This document shows, one piece after another, positions 25,140 through 33,711 of a DNA stretch of 62,007 nt. A model generated the notes under the pieces. That model had not been told where the DNA came from and did no database searches. It saw only the letters and a program-made list of their open reading frames with translations. Position 1 is the first letter of the stretch, and each line of letters starts with the position of its first letter. The DNA is taken from positions 1 to 62,007 of the IMG/VR virus record IMGVR_UViG_3300042307_001090. The stretch is one strand, 5' to 3'. Made by a program: the position numbers and the translations under genes. This DNA comes from a virus.

Positions 25140-25162
25140 AACGTCGTTAATCAGGCGCGATG

Positions 25163-25178
25163 CTTGCGCCGACGCAAG
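25163..25178 (-). promoter_or_regulatory. Leader palindrome, 23 bases before start
   Basis: CTTGCGTCGGCGCAAG on the minus strand. TTACAAACCG lies about 30 bases upstream, inside the loop of a long hairpin (CGCCGCCGG/CCGGCGGCG, about 25199-25226). Confidence 0.85.
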
Positions 25179-25237
25179 TATTTTTTCGGTGGAAACGCGC
25201 CGCCGGTTTGTAATAGCCGGCGGCGCAGGATTAGCAC

Positions 25238-26056
25238 TTAGGCGGTGCGAACAATGGCGGACGAGACCGGCCAATGGCGAACGCCGGATAACGTGGCGCC
25301 CTCGGGTAGCGACTTCAGCGCGGCCTTTAGCTCGGCGCGCTTCACCGTGAGGGTCACGAGGGATGGATTGATGGCATACAGCGCCGCGATGTCCGTAACC
25401 TCGAAGTCAATGTCATTGCGCGTGCTGACTCCAGAAGGTGTCGCGACCTGCGCGCTGGCGACAACGAGGGCCTGCGCGGCGAGCTGTGCGTCTGCTTTGG
25501 CTTTCGCGGTGGCGGCCTCCTGCTCGGCGCGTAGGCGGGCATCAGCGGCGGCCCGCTCGGCCTGTGCACGTTTCAATGCGTCGGTTTCCTGCGCGGCCTT
25601 TGCGGCGGCTGCGCGTGCATCAGCTTCGGCTTTCTCGCGGGCCTCGCGCGCCTGGCGATCGGCTTCTTCACGGATGCGGCGAGCCTCAGCTTCGGCAGCG
25701 GCACGGGCGGCAGCGGCTTGGCGTTCCTGCTCGGCGTTGAACTCGCCAATTAACAAGCCGATGCGCTTGGCCTCGGCAACGATTTCGGTGGTGAGGTCTT
25801 TTTTGAGCTGGTCGATCTTGCGGCCGAGCTCAAGGACCGGCGCCTTCGCGGTGGCGTGTGAATCGTTGATGGCTTTCTCGAAGGACTTGAGATCGCGCAG
25901 GAGGTTAGTGGCGCGGACGCCAGACTCCGGGCTAGCGATGCGCTGGCCTTTTTTGGCGATGGCAAGCAGCTCGTCGCGCTTGGCGATGGCTGCGGGTAGG
26001 GCCGAGACCTGAGTGGATTCGGCGCCGGTGATGGTAATGAGTGCGTTGGTGTTCAT
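25238..26056 (-). CDS. Coiled-coil protein of the early operon
   Basis: 272 residues. Residues ~90-190 form a long Ala/Glu/Arg coiled coil (AEAEARRIREEADRQAREAR). The N-terminus (AALPAAIAKRDELLAIAKKG) and the C-terminus (VTDIAALYAINPSLVTLTVK) are globular; this layout resembles phage recombination- or replication-associated proteins that accompany RecT or SSB-type genes, but no family was fixed. Its ATG overlaps the methyltransferase stop by four bases. Confidence 0.7.
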   Translation of the reverse strand: MNTNALITITGAESTQVSALPAAIAKRDELLAIAKKGQRIASPESGVRATNLLRDLKSFEKAINDSHATAKAPVLELGRKIDQLKKDLTTEIVAEAKRIGLLIGEFNAEQERQAAAARAAAEAEARRIREEADRQAREAREKAEADARAAAAKAAQETDALKRAQAERAAADARLRAEQEAATAKAKADAQLAAQALVVASAQVATPSGVSTRNDIDFEVTDIAALYAINPSLVTLTVKRAELKAALKSLPEGATLSGVRHWPVSSAIVRTA

Positions 26057-27750
26057 GCGAAAGAAAGTTCAGGCTGTTCAATGGTGGTGGTAGTGGTGGT
26101 GGTGGCAGCGGCCTGCACGGTGGACGGTGCGCCGAGCATCGGCAGCGTTCCTGCGCCGACCTGCAGGTTGCGGCCGAAATACTTTGCGGCGGTCTTGTCG
26201 CCCAGCTCTTCAGTCGCCTGAGCGCCGTTGCGAATCCACCCGCGCAGGCGTCCGGTCTCGACGTTGAGCGCGAGGGCAAACTTCTGGTTGAGCCGGATAT
26301 GGATGTTGCGATTGAGGAATGCGCGCACGTCAAACAAGACCTCGCGCTGGCCGTCCACCGTCGCCCAGAACTCCTCGCGAGTGCCGCTCGTCCAGTTGCG
26401 CCGGCCTTGGTAGGTCAGCCGGGCGTCATTGGTGTCACCCATGAAGCCGAGCCCGTGCGCGACCGTCAGCATGTCGCCCATAAAATCAGCGGCGGACTGG
26501 TCGAGGCCGCTATCGTAGGAGCCCGTCGGCCGGACGCCGCCCATGTGCTGAAGCACGATCCGGTACTCAAGCGCGATGTGCGTAGGCTTCTGGTCATCCG
26601 AGCAGTAGCGCCAGCGGTCGAAGGTGAACACCCGCTCGTTCGACTTATAGTTCTTCACGTTGGCCTTGCCGACCATCGAGTCAAAGGTCTCCAGCAGCTG
26701 CTCGTTTATGTGAGTGTTGGCGTTTTTCATCACCCACATAATTACTGCGTGAATATTGGAGACGGAAAAATCAACCGCTCCGGATCGATTGAGCGTGTTG
26801 AGCATCGCCTGGCGCTTCTTGGAGGTGAGCCGGTTGGTCACCGACTTCATGTGCGAGAAAAGCTCCTGCCAGTACGTGTTGCGCAGGCCGGCAAGCCGGG
26901 CCTTGAGGCATCCCATGATCCGGACCGGCGAAACGTCGAACTCCTTAAGCAGGTCAACGTCGAGCTGCTTCACGAGGTCGTAGTTCTTGCGGACGTGGTC
27001 AAGGTCTTCGTTGTAGAGAGCGACCAACAGGTCGGGGTAATTGGCACCAACGACCAGGGCGTCCATCTTGGAGTTCCTGCGGGTGCCCTTTTCATGATCG
27101 CCGACGGTGGCTTTGTCGGCTGAAAACTTCTCGCGCAGGTCAGCAAACTGCGCCTGGGCGAACCGATCAAACGCGTCGTCCTTCTCGCGCGACAGCTCTA
27201 TGCGGATCAGGTGAACCTTGGCGCGGGCTGCGCGGTCCTCGGCGTCGAGAAAATCAAACGAGCCTACGATGTGGTGCTTGGCCTCGCGGTATTCGAGGGC
27301 GTTCTTGATGTCGATCGACGCCTCCCAGCGTTGCGGGATAGCGAGGTAAACAAGGCGCGACGACGACTCGCGAATGATCTTCGTGGCCCAGTCGGCAAAC
27401 TCAGAGTAGGGCGGGTTGCAGAACGTCACCTCGACCTGCTTGGCGACAAGCGACTGTTCGTGAAACTCGGTGCCGACGATGAAGATTTCGTTATCCATTT
27501 GCTCGCAAAGGATCGGCGACTTCTCAATCGCATATAGGGTCGAAAACTTGGCCTTGTCGCGAAGCGCGCGCAGGACCTTGCCATTGCCTGCGCCGATGTC
27601 CAGCACGCTGGAAATGTCGTGATAGGCGCGCCAGTGCGCGTGCCGCATGCTGTCGATGTCGGCGATCAGCTTGGCGATGATCTCGTTGGTGGTCGGGTAG
27701 AACTCGTGGTCTTGACCGGCCTGTTTGAGTTGGGTGACGAGGGCGTTCAT
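26053..27750 (-). CDS. Adenine methyltransferase fused to a DUF4942-like domain
   Basis: 565 residues. VLDIGAGNGKVL (about 49-60) is motif I and NPPY (112-115) is the catalytic motif of N6-adenine methyltransferases. From ~190 to 450 it carries a large helical C-terminal domain resembling DUF4942 (SGAVDFSVSNIHAVIMWVMK, then FTFDRWRYCSDDQKPT). The C-terminus has a run of threonines (TTTTTTT). Likely modifies phage DNA. Four-base overlaps link it to its neighbours. Confidence 0.85.
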   Translation of the reverse strand: MNALVTQLKQAGQDHEFYPTTNEIIAKLIADIDSMRHAHWRAYHDISSVLDIGAGNGKVLRALRDKAKFSTLYAIEKSPILCEQMDNEIFIVGTEFHEQSLVAKQVEVTFCNPPYSEFADWATKIIRESSSRLVYLAIPQRWEASIDIKNALEYREAKHHIVGSFDFLDAEDRAARAKVHLIRIELSREKDDAFDRFAQAQFADLREKFSADKATVGDHEKGTRRNSKMDALVVGANYPDLLVALYNEDLDHVRKNYDLVKQLDVDLLKEFDVSPVRIMGCLKARLAGLRNTYWQELFSHMKSVTNRLTSKKRQAMLNTLNRSGAVDFSVSNIHAVIMWVMKNANTHINEQLLETFDSMVGKANVKNYKSNERVFTFDRWRYCSDDQKPTHIALEYRIVLQHMGGVRPTGSYDSGLDQSAADFMGDMLTVAHGLGFMGDTNDARLTYQGRRNWTSGTREEFWATVDGQREVLFDVRAFLNRNIHIRLNQKFALALNVETGRLRGWIRNGAQATEELGDKTAAKYFGRNLQVGAGTLPMLGAPSTVQAAATTTTTTTIEQPELSFA

Positions 27751-28133
27751 TCGGTCGGGTAGTCAAGGGCTCCGGTCACGAGGGCGGTCAGGCTGGCCAA
27801 CTCCGCCGGTGCCTGCGCGGGGTTGTGGTGAACTGTCAACCACGCGAGACCTTGGAAAAATCCGGTCACAACGACCGTGCATCCGGGTGGGAGCGGGTAC
27901 TCGCCGCCGGGCATAAGGTCGGTGAAGCCAGCCCACTCGCCGCCTGCGCGGACGGTCATGCTGCGCATGTCGGGGCCGTAGGCGGTGTAGCGAGCATCCT
28001 CATGGATGTAGAACCGCGTCGCGGCGCTTACGCTAATATGGCGTTTGCTGTGGGCTGCGGACCAGTCGCCGATCTTCACACGGAGCGCGTCGGGCAGGCT
28101 GGCCAGTAATTTTTTGGTAAGGCGGATTTTCAT
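27747..28133 (-). CDS. Hypothetical protein
   Basis: 128 residues, ATG at 28133. The leader palindrome lies 23 bases upstream. Contains VSAATRFYIHEDARYTAYGP and PPGCTVVVTGFFQGLAWLTV; no family recognised. First gene of the operon with the DUF4942 methyltransferase, with a 4-base overlap. Confidence 0.65.
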   Translation of the reverse strand: MKIRLTKKLLASLPDALRVKIGDWSAAHSKRHISVSAATRFYIHEDARYTAYGPDMRSMTVRAGGEWAGFTDLMPGGEYPLPPGCTVVVTGFFQGLAWLTVHHNPAQAPAELASLTALVTGALDYPTE

Positions 28134-28156
28134 AACGTCGCCGACTCAAACAGCCA

Positions 28157-28172
28157 CTTGCGCCGACGCAAG
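28157..28172 (-). promoter_or_regulatory. Leader palindrome, 23 bases before start
   Basis: CTTGCGTCGGCGCAAG on the minus strand, identical to the 25163 copy. Here the upstream CATTACAAA is part of the terminator hairpin of the previous operon. Confidence 0.85.
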
Positions 28173-28194
28173 CACTTTCGCTAATTTCATAAAT

Positions 28195-28228
28195 AAAAAA
28201 GCCGAGCCATTTTGTAATGGACTCGGCT
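28195..28228 (-). terminator. Terminator of the recombination operon, minus strand
   Basis: AGCCGAG-T-CCATT, loop ACAA, AATGG-CTCGGCT, then TTTTTT on the minus strand, right after the AlpA-like gene. A strong intrinsic terminator. Confidence 0.85.
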
Positions 28229-28236
28229 TGTGCGGC

Positions 28237-28452
28237 TTAGACCTTGCGATGCTTCAGCTCGTAAGCCTCGATGTCGGCCAGCGGGTAGAGAATCGCGCGG
28301 CCCACCTTTACGAACTGCGGGCCGCCTCCGCGGCTTCGCCAGGTAGCGAGTGTCGCGGCGGAAACTCCGCTCTTCCACCGCTCAATCAATTCGGCTGGGG
28401 TGAGCATAACCTGAGCGGGCTTCGGCGATAGCGCGTCAGAATACATCGTCAT
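28237..28452 (-). CDS. AlpA/excisionase-like HTH protein
   Basis: 71 residues from ATG 28452 (an alternative ATG is at 28446). TPAELIERWKSGVSAATLAT, then WRSRGGGPQFVKVGRAILYP and DIEAYELKH, is the winged-HTH (MerR/AlpA) pattern of phage excisionases and regulators. Its start overlaps the end of the ATPase gene by 17 bases, and AGGAG lies just upstream. With no integrase in the window, a regulatory role is more likely than excision. Confidence 0.75.
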   Translation of the reverse strand: MTMYSDALSPKPAQVMLTPAELIERWKSGVSAATLATWRSRGGGPQFVKVGRAILYPLADIEAYELKHRKV

Positions 28453-29572
28453 CGGCTCCTCCCTTGGTGGCAGGCGTGGCGGCAGGCTGCGGGGGCGCCC
28501 CGGCGGCGACGTTTGCAGGAGGCGCACCGTGCGCAGGCGCGGCGGGACTTTCAACACTCTTGTTCTCCTTCACGGGTTGGACCGGCGCGGGCTGCGCAGG
28601 CGGGGTAACGGGTGCAGGCGCGGACGTTCCGGCGATGGCCGCGTTGACGTCAGCCGCAGTGTCGGCACCGTTGGCCTCGCTGGCGGTTTGGCGGTGCGCG
28701 TCATAGCCGGCGGCGCTGGCCTTCAGCGTAGGCAGGTCGTCTTTCAGCGTCTGTTTGGTCTTCGCTGGCAGCGCCGTCCATGCGGCCTGTAGCGCGGCGG
28801 TGCCTTGCTCGCACACGTTGGCGAGCTGTGCACGGACGCGCTCAAGCTCCTTGTCCACCGGCGAAGCGCCGTCGATCCAACCGCGCAGGGCCTCGCCGGC
28901 GGCGACACCGAGATAACCTTGGCCCTTGCCGAGCACCTCGCGAATCGCCTCTGGGCACTTGAGCACGTCCTGAGTGCGGCCCATGTCGCGCATCATCAGC
29001 GACGCCGTCATCTCAAACATGAAGTTCTTTTCTTGGATCGGCTGGATGCCTAGCGACTCCACCAACGTGGCGCCGCGTTCGTCCTTGCCCATCTTCACTT
29101 TTTCGCGGGCTCGGAGGCACACGATGATGTGCATGGAAGATTGGAGGAGCACATTCATGAAGCGCTTGTGCTCGGCCTTCGCCTTGTTCCAGCGCGGCAG
29201 CTTCGGGTTGCCGTCGGTGGCGATTTCCTCGCAGCCTCCAAGACCTTCCCATTCATGCGTGGCGCTGTCGATCACGAGGACTTCGACGCCGGCCGCTTCA
29301 AAGTCGCGGATTGCCTCAACGTAGCGTTGCGGTGAGAACGGCGGGGTGAGGTCGCCGATCAGGAACTTGGCTCCGCCGGGCAGGATGTCGGCATAGAGAC
29401 GGCCGCGGCGATTCTCGGTGTCGAGAAAGCCGAGTTTTTTGCCGTCGCGCTTGGCGAGGCCGTAGCCGATTTGAATAGCCGTGTAGGTCTTGCCGCCGCC
29501 GGAAGTGCCGGCCAGGCCGAGGACGATCTTGGCGCCTTCGCGGCGTGCTTCTTCGATTTTAATAATAGACAT
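28436..29572 (-). CDS. RecA-like phage ATPase (Sak4-like recombination protein)
   Basis: 378 residues. Walker A GTSGGGKT (about residues 22-29), Walker B VEVLVIDS near 96-103, and HIIVCLRAREKVKM are typical of phage RecA-core ATPases (AAA_24/Sak4 type) that anneal or pair single strands. The C-terminal ~90 residues are Pro/Ala-rich, ending in GGADDDVF, which resembles the acidic tail of SSB. Partners in this operon include a PD-(D/E)XK exonuclease, so this is a recombination module. Confidence 0.8.
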   Translation of the reverse strand: MSIIKIEEARREGAKIVLGLAGTSGGGKTYTAIQIGYGLAKRDGKKLGFLDTENRRGRLYADILPGGAKFLIGDLTPPFSPQRYVEAIRDFEAAGVEVLVIDSATHEWEGLGGCEEIATDGNPKLPRWNKAKAEHKRFMNVLLQSSMHIIVCLRAREKVKMGKDERGATLVESLGIQPIQEKNFMFEMTASLMMRDMGRTQDVLKCPEAIREVLGKGQGYLGVAAGEALRGWIDGASPVDKELERVRAQLANVCEQGTAALQAAWTALPAKTKQTLKDDLPTLKASAAGYDAHRQTASEANGADTAADVNAAIAGTSAPAPVTPPAQPAPVQPVKENKSVESPAAPAHGAPPANVAAGAPPQPAATPATKGGADDDVF

Positions 29573-29595
29573 GGATGGTGATGCTGGTGGTTGGC

Positions 29596-30063
29596 TTACT
29601 CAGAGTCGGTGGCGTCGTCGGCCTGCGCAGGCTCGCGCGGTATTTCGTTGTCGGTACGGATAACGAGCACCGGAACCTTGGTCTTCACCCAGACTTGCTG
29701 CTCCTTGAAGTGCTTTCCGGGGATGTGCTCAAGTGCCTCGCCGACAGTTTTGGCGGGCATGAGTCGGCCTTTCTTCGTGGTGTTGAACTCGTAGGCCGCG
29801 CGGTGAAGGCGCTCCAACGTGGAAGTGACGGATTCGTCCTCCGGAATTTGGCAGACCCAAGCGACGAGGTCGTTGCCGGTAAGGAGTCCATTGGGATCGG
29901 AGACGATCACGGAAAACTGCTTTTTAATCGCGGGGGCTTTTTCCTCGTCGACCTCGGGTTGAGCCTGGAGGTTTAAGTCCTCGATGATTGCGCGGAATGT
30001 CTCGGGCGCTACGTCGTGGCGCTTAATGGTTTCGGCGACCTTGTTGATTTCTAATTTGGCCAT
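29596..30063 (-). CDS. Hypothetical protein
   Basis: 155 residues; starts MAKLEINKVAETIKRHDVAP. Contains KKQFSVIVSDPNGLLTGNDL and ERLHRAAYEFNTTKKGRLMP. No family recognised. Between the exonuclease and the RecA-like ATPase, so a recombination accessory role is plausible from context only. Confidence 0.65.
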   Translation of the reverse strand: MAKLEINKVAETIKRHDVAPETFRAIIEDLNLQAQPEVDEEKAPAIKKQFSVIVSDPNGLLTGNDLVAWVCQIPEDESVTSTLERLHRAAYEFNTTKKGRLMPAKTVGEALEHIPGKHFKEQQVWVKTKVPVLVIRTDNEIPREPAQADDATDSE

Positions 30064-30102
30064 GGTAATGCGGGTGTTGCTGATTTTTTCTGATTTTCTG
30101 GG

Positions 30103-31029
30103 TTACTGATTCAAGGATTTGCTCGCCCAGACAGGCAGATCCAAAGGGAGAACGGCATCGCCGTAGCCTGGCCACTGGCCGGACTCGACGCACGCCGCGT
30201 AGGTAGCGAGGTCGCGGCGATACCGCGCGCGGCCCGCCTCGATCATTTCAGGTGTCGCGACGTAGCAAGCCACCAAGTGCGGAGCGTCATTCTCGACGCA
30301 CACAAAGATGAACTTGCCGTCGATTCCGGTAATGGCCCGGTAACCGTCGAGATAGAAGGCAGCCTGCACGTCGTAGCGGTAGCTCCACGCGTCGCGGCTG
30401 AACGCTTCCGCGCTGGCGTCCTTGGTCGTCTTTACGTCCAAAATGAACTGGTCGCTCGCATGAATCCGGTCGGTTCGTGCCCGGCAGCGAAGGCCGGTAT
30501 CGGGGTCTTGCCAGAACATGGACGCCTCGGTATGGCCGCCAGCCAGTAGCAGGCGCCCGGCGCTCGGGTGCGCCATGAGTGCCGCCTGCACGGCGGACAG
30601 CTTGCCCAACTCGGCGGCGTCCACCATTTCCTTGCCGATGTTCTCGGCGTCAAAGCGTGCCCAGGCGGTGGCGGCCGCGATCACCTCGGGGCGTGGATTC
30701 TTGGCATTCACGCTGCGGGCCTGCGGGCGCTCCGGCATGTGAGGCGGCGTGCACGCAACCTCGTCAGCAAACCGCCCCGGCTCCAACGCGCGCAGGTGCA
30801 CCAGCGTCCCCCAGCGTTGCGCAGGGGTCGGCGTGTGCGGGTTGCGCAAGCCGTGAAGGAACATAGCGGGGCAGCGTGCGATCTTGTGCAGACCGTGCGC
30901 GGAAATCTCAGGGCGGGAGTGGTAAATGTGCGGCGGCATGTCTGTAACGATGCCGTTTAATTCAGCGCTCTCGACGCCAGCTCCGGCAGATAACACATCA
31001 TTTAGGGACTCAAAACTTACGACGCTCAC
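30103..31029 (-). CDS. PD-(D/E)XK exonuclease (RecE/PDDEXK_12-like)
   Basis: 308 residues. IYHSRPEISAHGLHKIARCP near the start, then the catalytic arrangement TDRI...ILDVKTTKDASAEAF (D and K near residues ~200-215) and YRYDVQAAFYLDGYRAITG fit the PD-(D/E)XK exonuclease family used in phage recombination. It generates single-stranded ends for the partner ATPase/annealase. Four-base overlap with the gene upstream in the transcript. Confidence 0.85.
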   Translation of the reverse strand: MSVVSFESLNDVLSAGAGVESAELNGIVTDMPPHIYHSRPEISAHGLHKIARCPAMFLHGLRNPHTPTPAQRWGTLVHLRALEPGRFADEVACTPPHMPERPQARSVNAKNPRPEVIAAATAWARFDAENIGKEMVDAAELGKLSAVQAALMAHPSAGRLLLAGGHTEASMFWQDPDTGLRCRARTDRIHASDQFILDVKTTKDASAEAFSRDAWSYRYDVQAAFYLDGYRAITGIDGKFIFVCVENDAPHLVACYVATPEMIEAGRARYRRDLATYAACVESGQWPGYGDAVLPLDLPVWASKSLNQ

Positions 31030-31283
31030 TTGCGTCCTTTCTTTTTCGCCGCGGTTGCGGCTTTGGTTGGCTTGGCGGCCGGCGTGACCACGGGCTGCGG
31101 GTGGGGCAACGCCAGCAACTCAGCCGGAAACAGCGTCTCGGTTTTGACCTCCTTAAAGCCGAGCTGCTTCATGATCACCTCCAGGGTTGGGGCGTCCTTC
31201 GCGACGATGAAATAGCGATCACCTTCAGGGGTTGCGCACGAGGCTGCTGAGCCGGAGTGCTTGAGTGCGTTGGTGGCGATCAT
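31026..31283 (-). CDS. Small hypothetical protein, basic C-terminus
   Basis: 85 residues. Folded part EGDRYFIVAKDAPTLEVIMK, then an Ala/Pro/Lys tail ending KKKGRK, probably for nucleic-acid contact. No family recognised. Four-base overlaps on both sides. Confidence 0.6.
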   Translation of the reverse strand: MIATNALKHSGSAASCATPEGDRYFIVAKDAPTLEVIMKQLGFKEVKTETLFPAELLALPHPQPVVTPAAKPTKAATAAKKKGRK

Positions 31284-31747
31284 GCGCGGCCTCCTTTCAA
31301 GGGGCGGCGGAAACGCAGGGTGTCACGGGCACCAACGCGCGTGCCGATAACCCCATGGCCCGCTGAGACCGGCAGGTAGCCGACTCCGGCATGGTTTACA
31401 GCGGAGGTCGCCTCGTCTCCGACGATTACCATTTCGCCAACTTTGAGCGCTCGAAACTTAGTGGTTTTGGTCTTCGCGGGGACGCCAATCGCTCGGCATT
31501 TAGGAGCCGCCGACTGCGATGACGCCAATTGCCGCGAGCACATTGATGAAGGTTTGGAACATTTCTGGGTCTCCTTGCGGCGATACTGTTTCGGGGCTTG
31601 AGCGACACTGCCGACGCACTCGGTGGCCTGCCACTTGCGGAGAAAGCTGCGGTACTCATCGCCTTCGCGAATCACTTCGCCAACTTTTAGAAAGCGCCAG
31701 CCGTTTCCGGTTGGGCGCGGTTTGTTTTTAATTGCTTTGGTAGGCAT
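31280..31747 (-). CDS. Hypothetical protein with a duplicated LKVGE segment
   Basis: 155 residues, first gene of the recombination operon; starts ATG 31747. The segment WRFLKVGEVIREGDEYRS near the start recurs as FRALKVGEMVIVGDEATS in the second half. Between them is a Cys/Ser/Gln-rich stretch (QKCSKPSSMCSRQLASSQSA) that looks less like a folded domain, so the gene may have arisen by fusion of two related small genes. No family recognised. Confidence 0.6.
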   Translation of the reverse strand: MPTKAIKNKPRPTGNGWRFLKVGEVIREGDEYRSFLRKWQATECVGSVAQAPKQYRRKETQKCSKPSSMCSRQLASSQSAAPKCRAIGVPAKTKTTKFRALKVGEMVIVGDEATSAVNHAGVGYLPVSAGHGVIGTRVGARDTLRFRRPLKGGRA

Positions 31748-31761
31748 AACGTCGCTGATTC

Positions 31762-31777
31762 ATTGCGCCCGCGCAAC
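31762..31777 (-). promoter_or_regulatory. Leader palindrome, 14 bases before start
   Basis: TTGCGCGGGCGCAA core on the minus strand. Closer to the start codon than the other copies. Extra half sites (TTGCGC, GCGCAA) lie between this copy and the one at 31849. Confidence 0.7.
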
Positions 31778-31848
31778 CGATTGCAAGAACAAAATTGCGC
31801 TGGACTGAATTTCGTTTGCGCCCGCTCGCGCTCAATCGCCTTTTTACT

Positions 31849-31864
31849 CTTGCGCTAGCGCAAC
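31849..31864 (+). promoter_or_regulatory. Leader palindrome in front of the small regulator gene
   Basis: CTTGCGCTAGCGCAAC; the core TTGCGCTAGCGCAA is a perfect 14-base palindrome. It lies 32 bases before the ATG at 31897, in the divergent region between the two early transcription units. With 31762 and half sites between, this is the densest cluster of sites. Confidence 0.75.
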
Positions 31865-31896
31865 GCATGGGCATGCTGAGACCATCACATCTCACC

Positions 31897-32088
31897 ATGG
31901 ACATCAATAAAACACTCACGGACCTTCGCGGCCGTGCTCTTACCAAACACAAATCGGTTGCCGCTTGGCTTAAATCTGCTCGCGTGGCACCCTCCACTTA
32001 TTACGCGTGGACGCGTCCTCGTGCTGGTCGCATATCCATGCCCAGCACGCGCACCATTGCGCGCCTTGAAAACGCAGCCGAGGGCTGA
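31897..32088 (+). CDS. Small HTH regulator in the divergent control region
   Basis: 63 residues (MDINKTLTDLRGRALTKHKS). KSVAAWLKSARVAPSTYYAW and RISMPSTRTIARLENA fit a short HTH protein. It sits immediately next to the palindrome cluster, between the leftward and rightward early operons, which is the usual place for a Cro- or repressor-type switch protein. It is the best candidate in the window for binding TTGCG-N4-CGCAA, but this is inference. Short for a repressor. Confidence 0.65.
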   Translation: MDINKTLTDLRGRALTKHKSVAAWLKSARVAPSTYYAWTRPRAGRISMPSTRTIARLENAAEG

Positions 32089-32090
32089 AC

Positions 32091-33686
32091 GTGGCTCTCG
32101 TTCTTCGCGACTACCAAGTCAATGGAGTCGATTTGATCCGCAATGCGTTTCGATCAGGGAAGCGTGCGCCCCTCTTCGTTGCCCCTACAGGCGCGGGAAA
32201 AACCACCATCTTCAGCTTCATCACAGAAGGCGCTGCCAAAAAAGGCCGGCGCGTGTGGATACTTGTTCACCGCTCCGAGCTGAAGGACCAAACCTCTCGC
32301 ACGCTGCGTGAGATAGGCGTGGCGCATGGGCTGATCGCTTCGGGCGAAAGCATGGACCAGACCCAAATCGTCCAAGTCGCGAGCGTGCAAACGGTGGTCA
32401 AGCGGCTCGACAAGGTGATCCCTCCTGACCTCATCATCACCGACGAGGCGCACCATGCCGCCGCAGGAACCTATGCAAAGATCGCGCAGGCATTCCCGAA
32501 GGCCCTCAACCTTGGCGTTTCAGCTACGCCCCAGCGCTTAGACGGCAAGGGGCTTAGCGGGGTTTTTGACATCCTTATTCGCGGCCCTGAAGTCGCTGAT
32601 TTGATCGAGCGCGGCTTCCTTTCCCGCCCTGCTTACTTCTGCCCCCCTGTTCAATTCGACGCATCGCAACTTCATGTAACGGCAGGCGACTTCAATAAAC
32701 ATGACCTTGAGGAGGTGGTGGATAAACCCAAAATCGTGGGCGACTCGGTGGCCACCTACGCGAGGATTTGCCCCGGCGCTCCGGCGATCGCGTTTTGTGT
32801 TTCCGTTCAGCACGCCCAGCACGTAGCCGAAGCGTTTCGAGCGGCCGGTTATCGAGCCGCAACGATTGATGGCGATATGTTGCCGGCTCAAAGGCGCGAC
32901 TTAATTTCGTCATTAGGTGACGGGCGCCTGCACGTGCTGACTTCATGCGACCTGATTGGCGAGGGCGTTGATGTCCCTGTTGTGAGCGTGGCAATCCTGT
33001 TGCGGCCCACTCAGTCGCTTGGCCTGCACATCCAGCAGATCGGTCGCTGCCTGCGTCCTGTCTATGACAAACGCCTTCCTATTACCACGGACGCCGAACG
33101 GATAGCCGCCATTGCCGCCGGTCCTAAGCCGCGCGCCATCGTGCTTGACCACGCCGGCAATTGCCTGCGTCACGGGCTGGCCGAGGAATATCGTGAGTGG
33201 TCGCTCGACGGGCGCGCCGATACCAAGAAAAAGAAAAAGGACGGCGATGCCGGTGATCGCGTGTGTCAGTGCCCAAAATGTTATTCAGTCCACATGCCTG
33301 CTCCTAAGTGTGAAGCATGCGGGCATGCGTACATTAAAGAAGGCAGAGAAATTGAGCAGGTTGCTGGTGAACTTGTTGAGTTAATCACACCAATGGTTGG
33401 TGCGGCAGCAAGTGGAGCGTCGTTTATTCAATGCCCGTCATGCACACACGTACACGCGGGGCGACTAAGTATCTGCCCGCGTTGTGCACGCGATCACGGG
33501 GGCGCGGAAGTAAGGGCCGCGCGGCAAGAGCGTGGATCAGCACAGACGTTTCAGCAGCTCATCGACTTCGCCAAGAAGCGTAGCTATAAAAATCCGCATG
33601 GTTACGCCGCTCACGTGTGGAAAGCTCGGCATGGACACTACCCAACCGCCGAAGAAAGACACACCCAAGTTCTTGCTGGACTTTAG
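32091..33686 (+). CDS. DEAH superfamily 2 helicase with C-terminal zinc motifs
   Basis: 531 residues, GTG start 2 bases after the regulator. Walker A APTGAGKTT (31-39), DEAHH (118-122), SATPQRLDGKGL (motif III) and RPTQSLGLHIQQIGRCLRP (motif VI) define an SF2 helicase (XPB/SSL2-like). Two C-terminal zinc-ribbon motifs: CPKCYSVHMPAPKCEACG and CPSCTHVHAGRLSICPRC. Probably phage DNA replication or repair. No obvious defects. Confidence 0.9.
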   Translation: MALVLRDYQVNGVDLIRNAFRSGKRAPLFVAPTGAGKTTIFSFITEGAAKKGRRVWILVHRSELKDQTSRTLREIGVAHGLIASGESMDQTQIVQVASVQTVVKRLDKVIPPDLIITDEAHHAAAGTYAKIAQAFPKALNLGVSATPQRLDGKGLSGVFDILIRGPEVADLIERGFLSRPAYFCPPVQFDASQLHVTAGDFNKHDLEEVVDKPKIVGDSVATYARICPGAPAIAFCVSVQHAQHVAEAFRAAGYRAATIDGDMLPAQRRDLISSLGDGRLHVLTSCDLIGEGVDVPVVSVAILLRPTQSLGLHIQQIGRCLRPVYDKRLPITTDAERIAAIAAGPKPRAIVLDHAGNCLRHGLAEEYREWSLDGRADTKKKKKDGDAGDRVCQCPKCYSVHMPAPKCEACGHAYIKEGREIEQVAGELVELITPMVGAAASGASFIQCPSCTHVHAGRLSICPRCARDHGGAEVRAARQERGSAQTFQQLIDFAKKRSYKNPHGYAAHVWKARHGHYPTAEERHTQVLAGL

Positions 33687-33711
33687 TTGTTACGGGACTT
33701 TTTATCCGGCC

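Noticed and set aside
26041-27123. 360-codon plus-strand frame over the DUF4942 methyltransferase
   Set aside because: Mirror frame of a gene with clear motif I and NPPY; no recognisable domain in the shadow.
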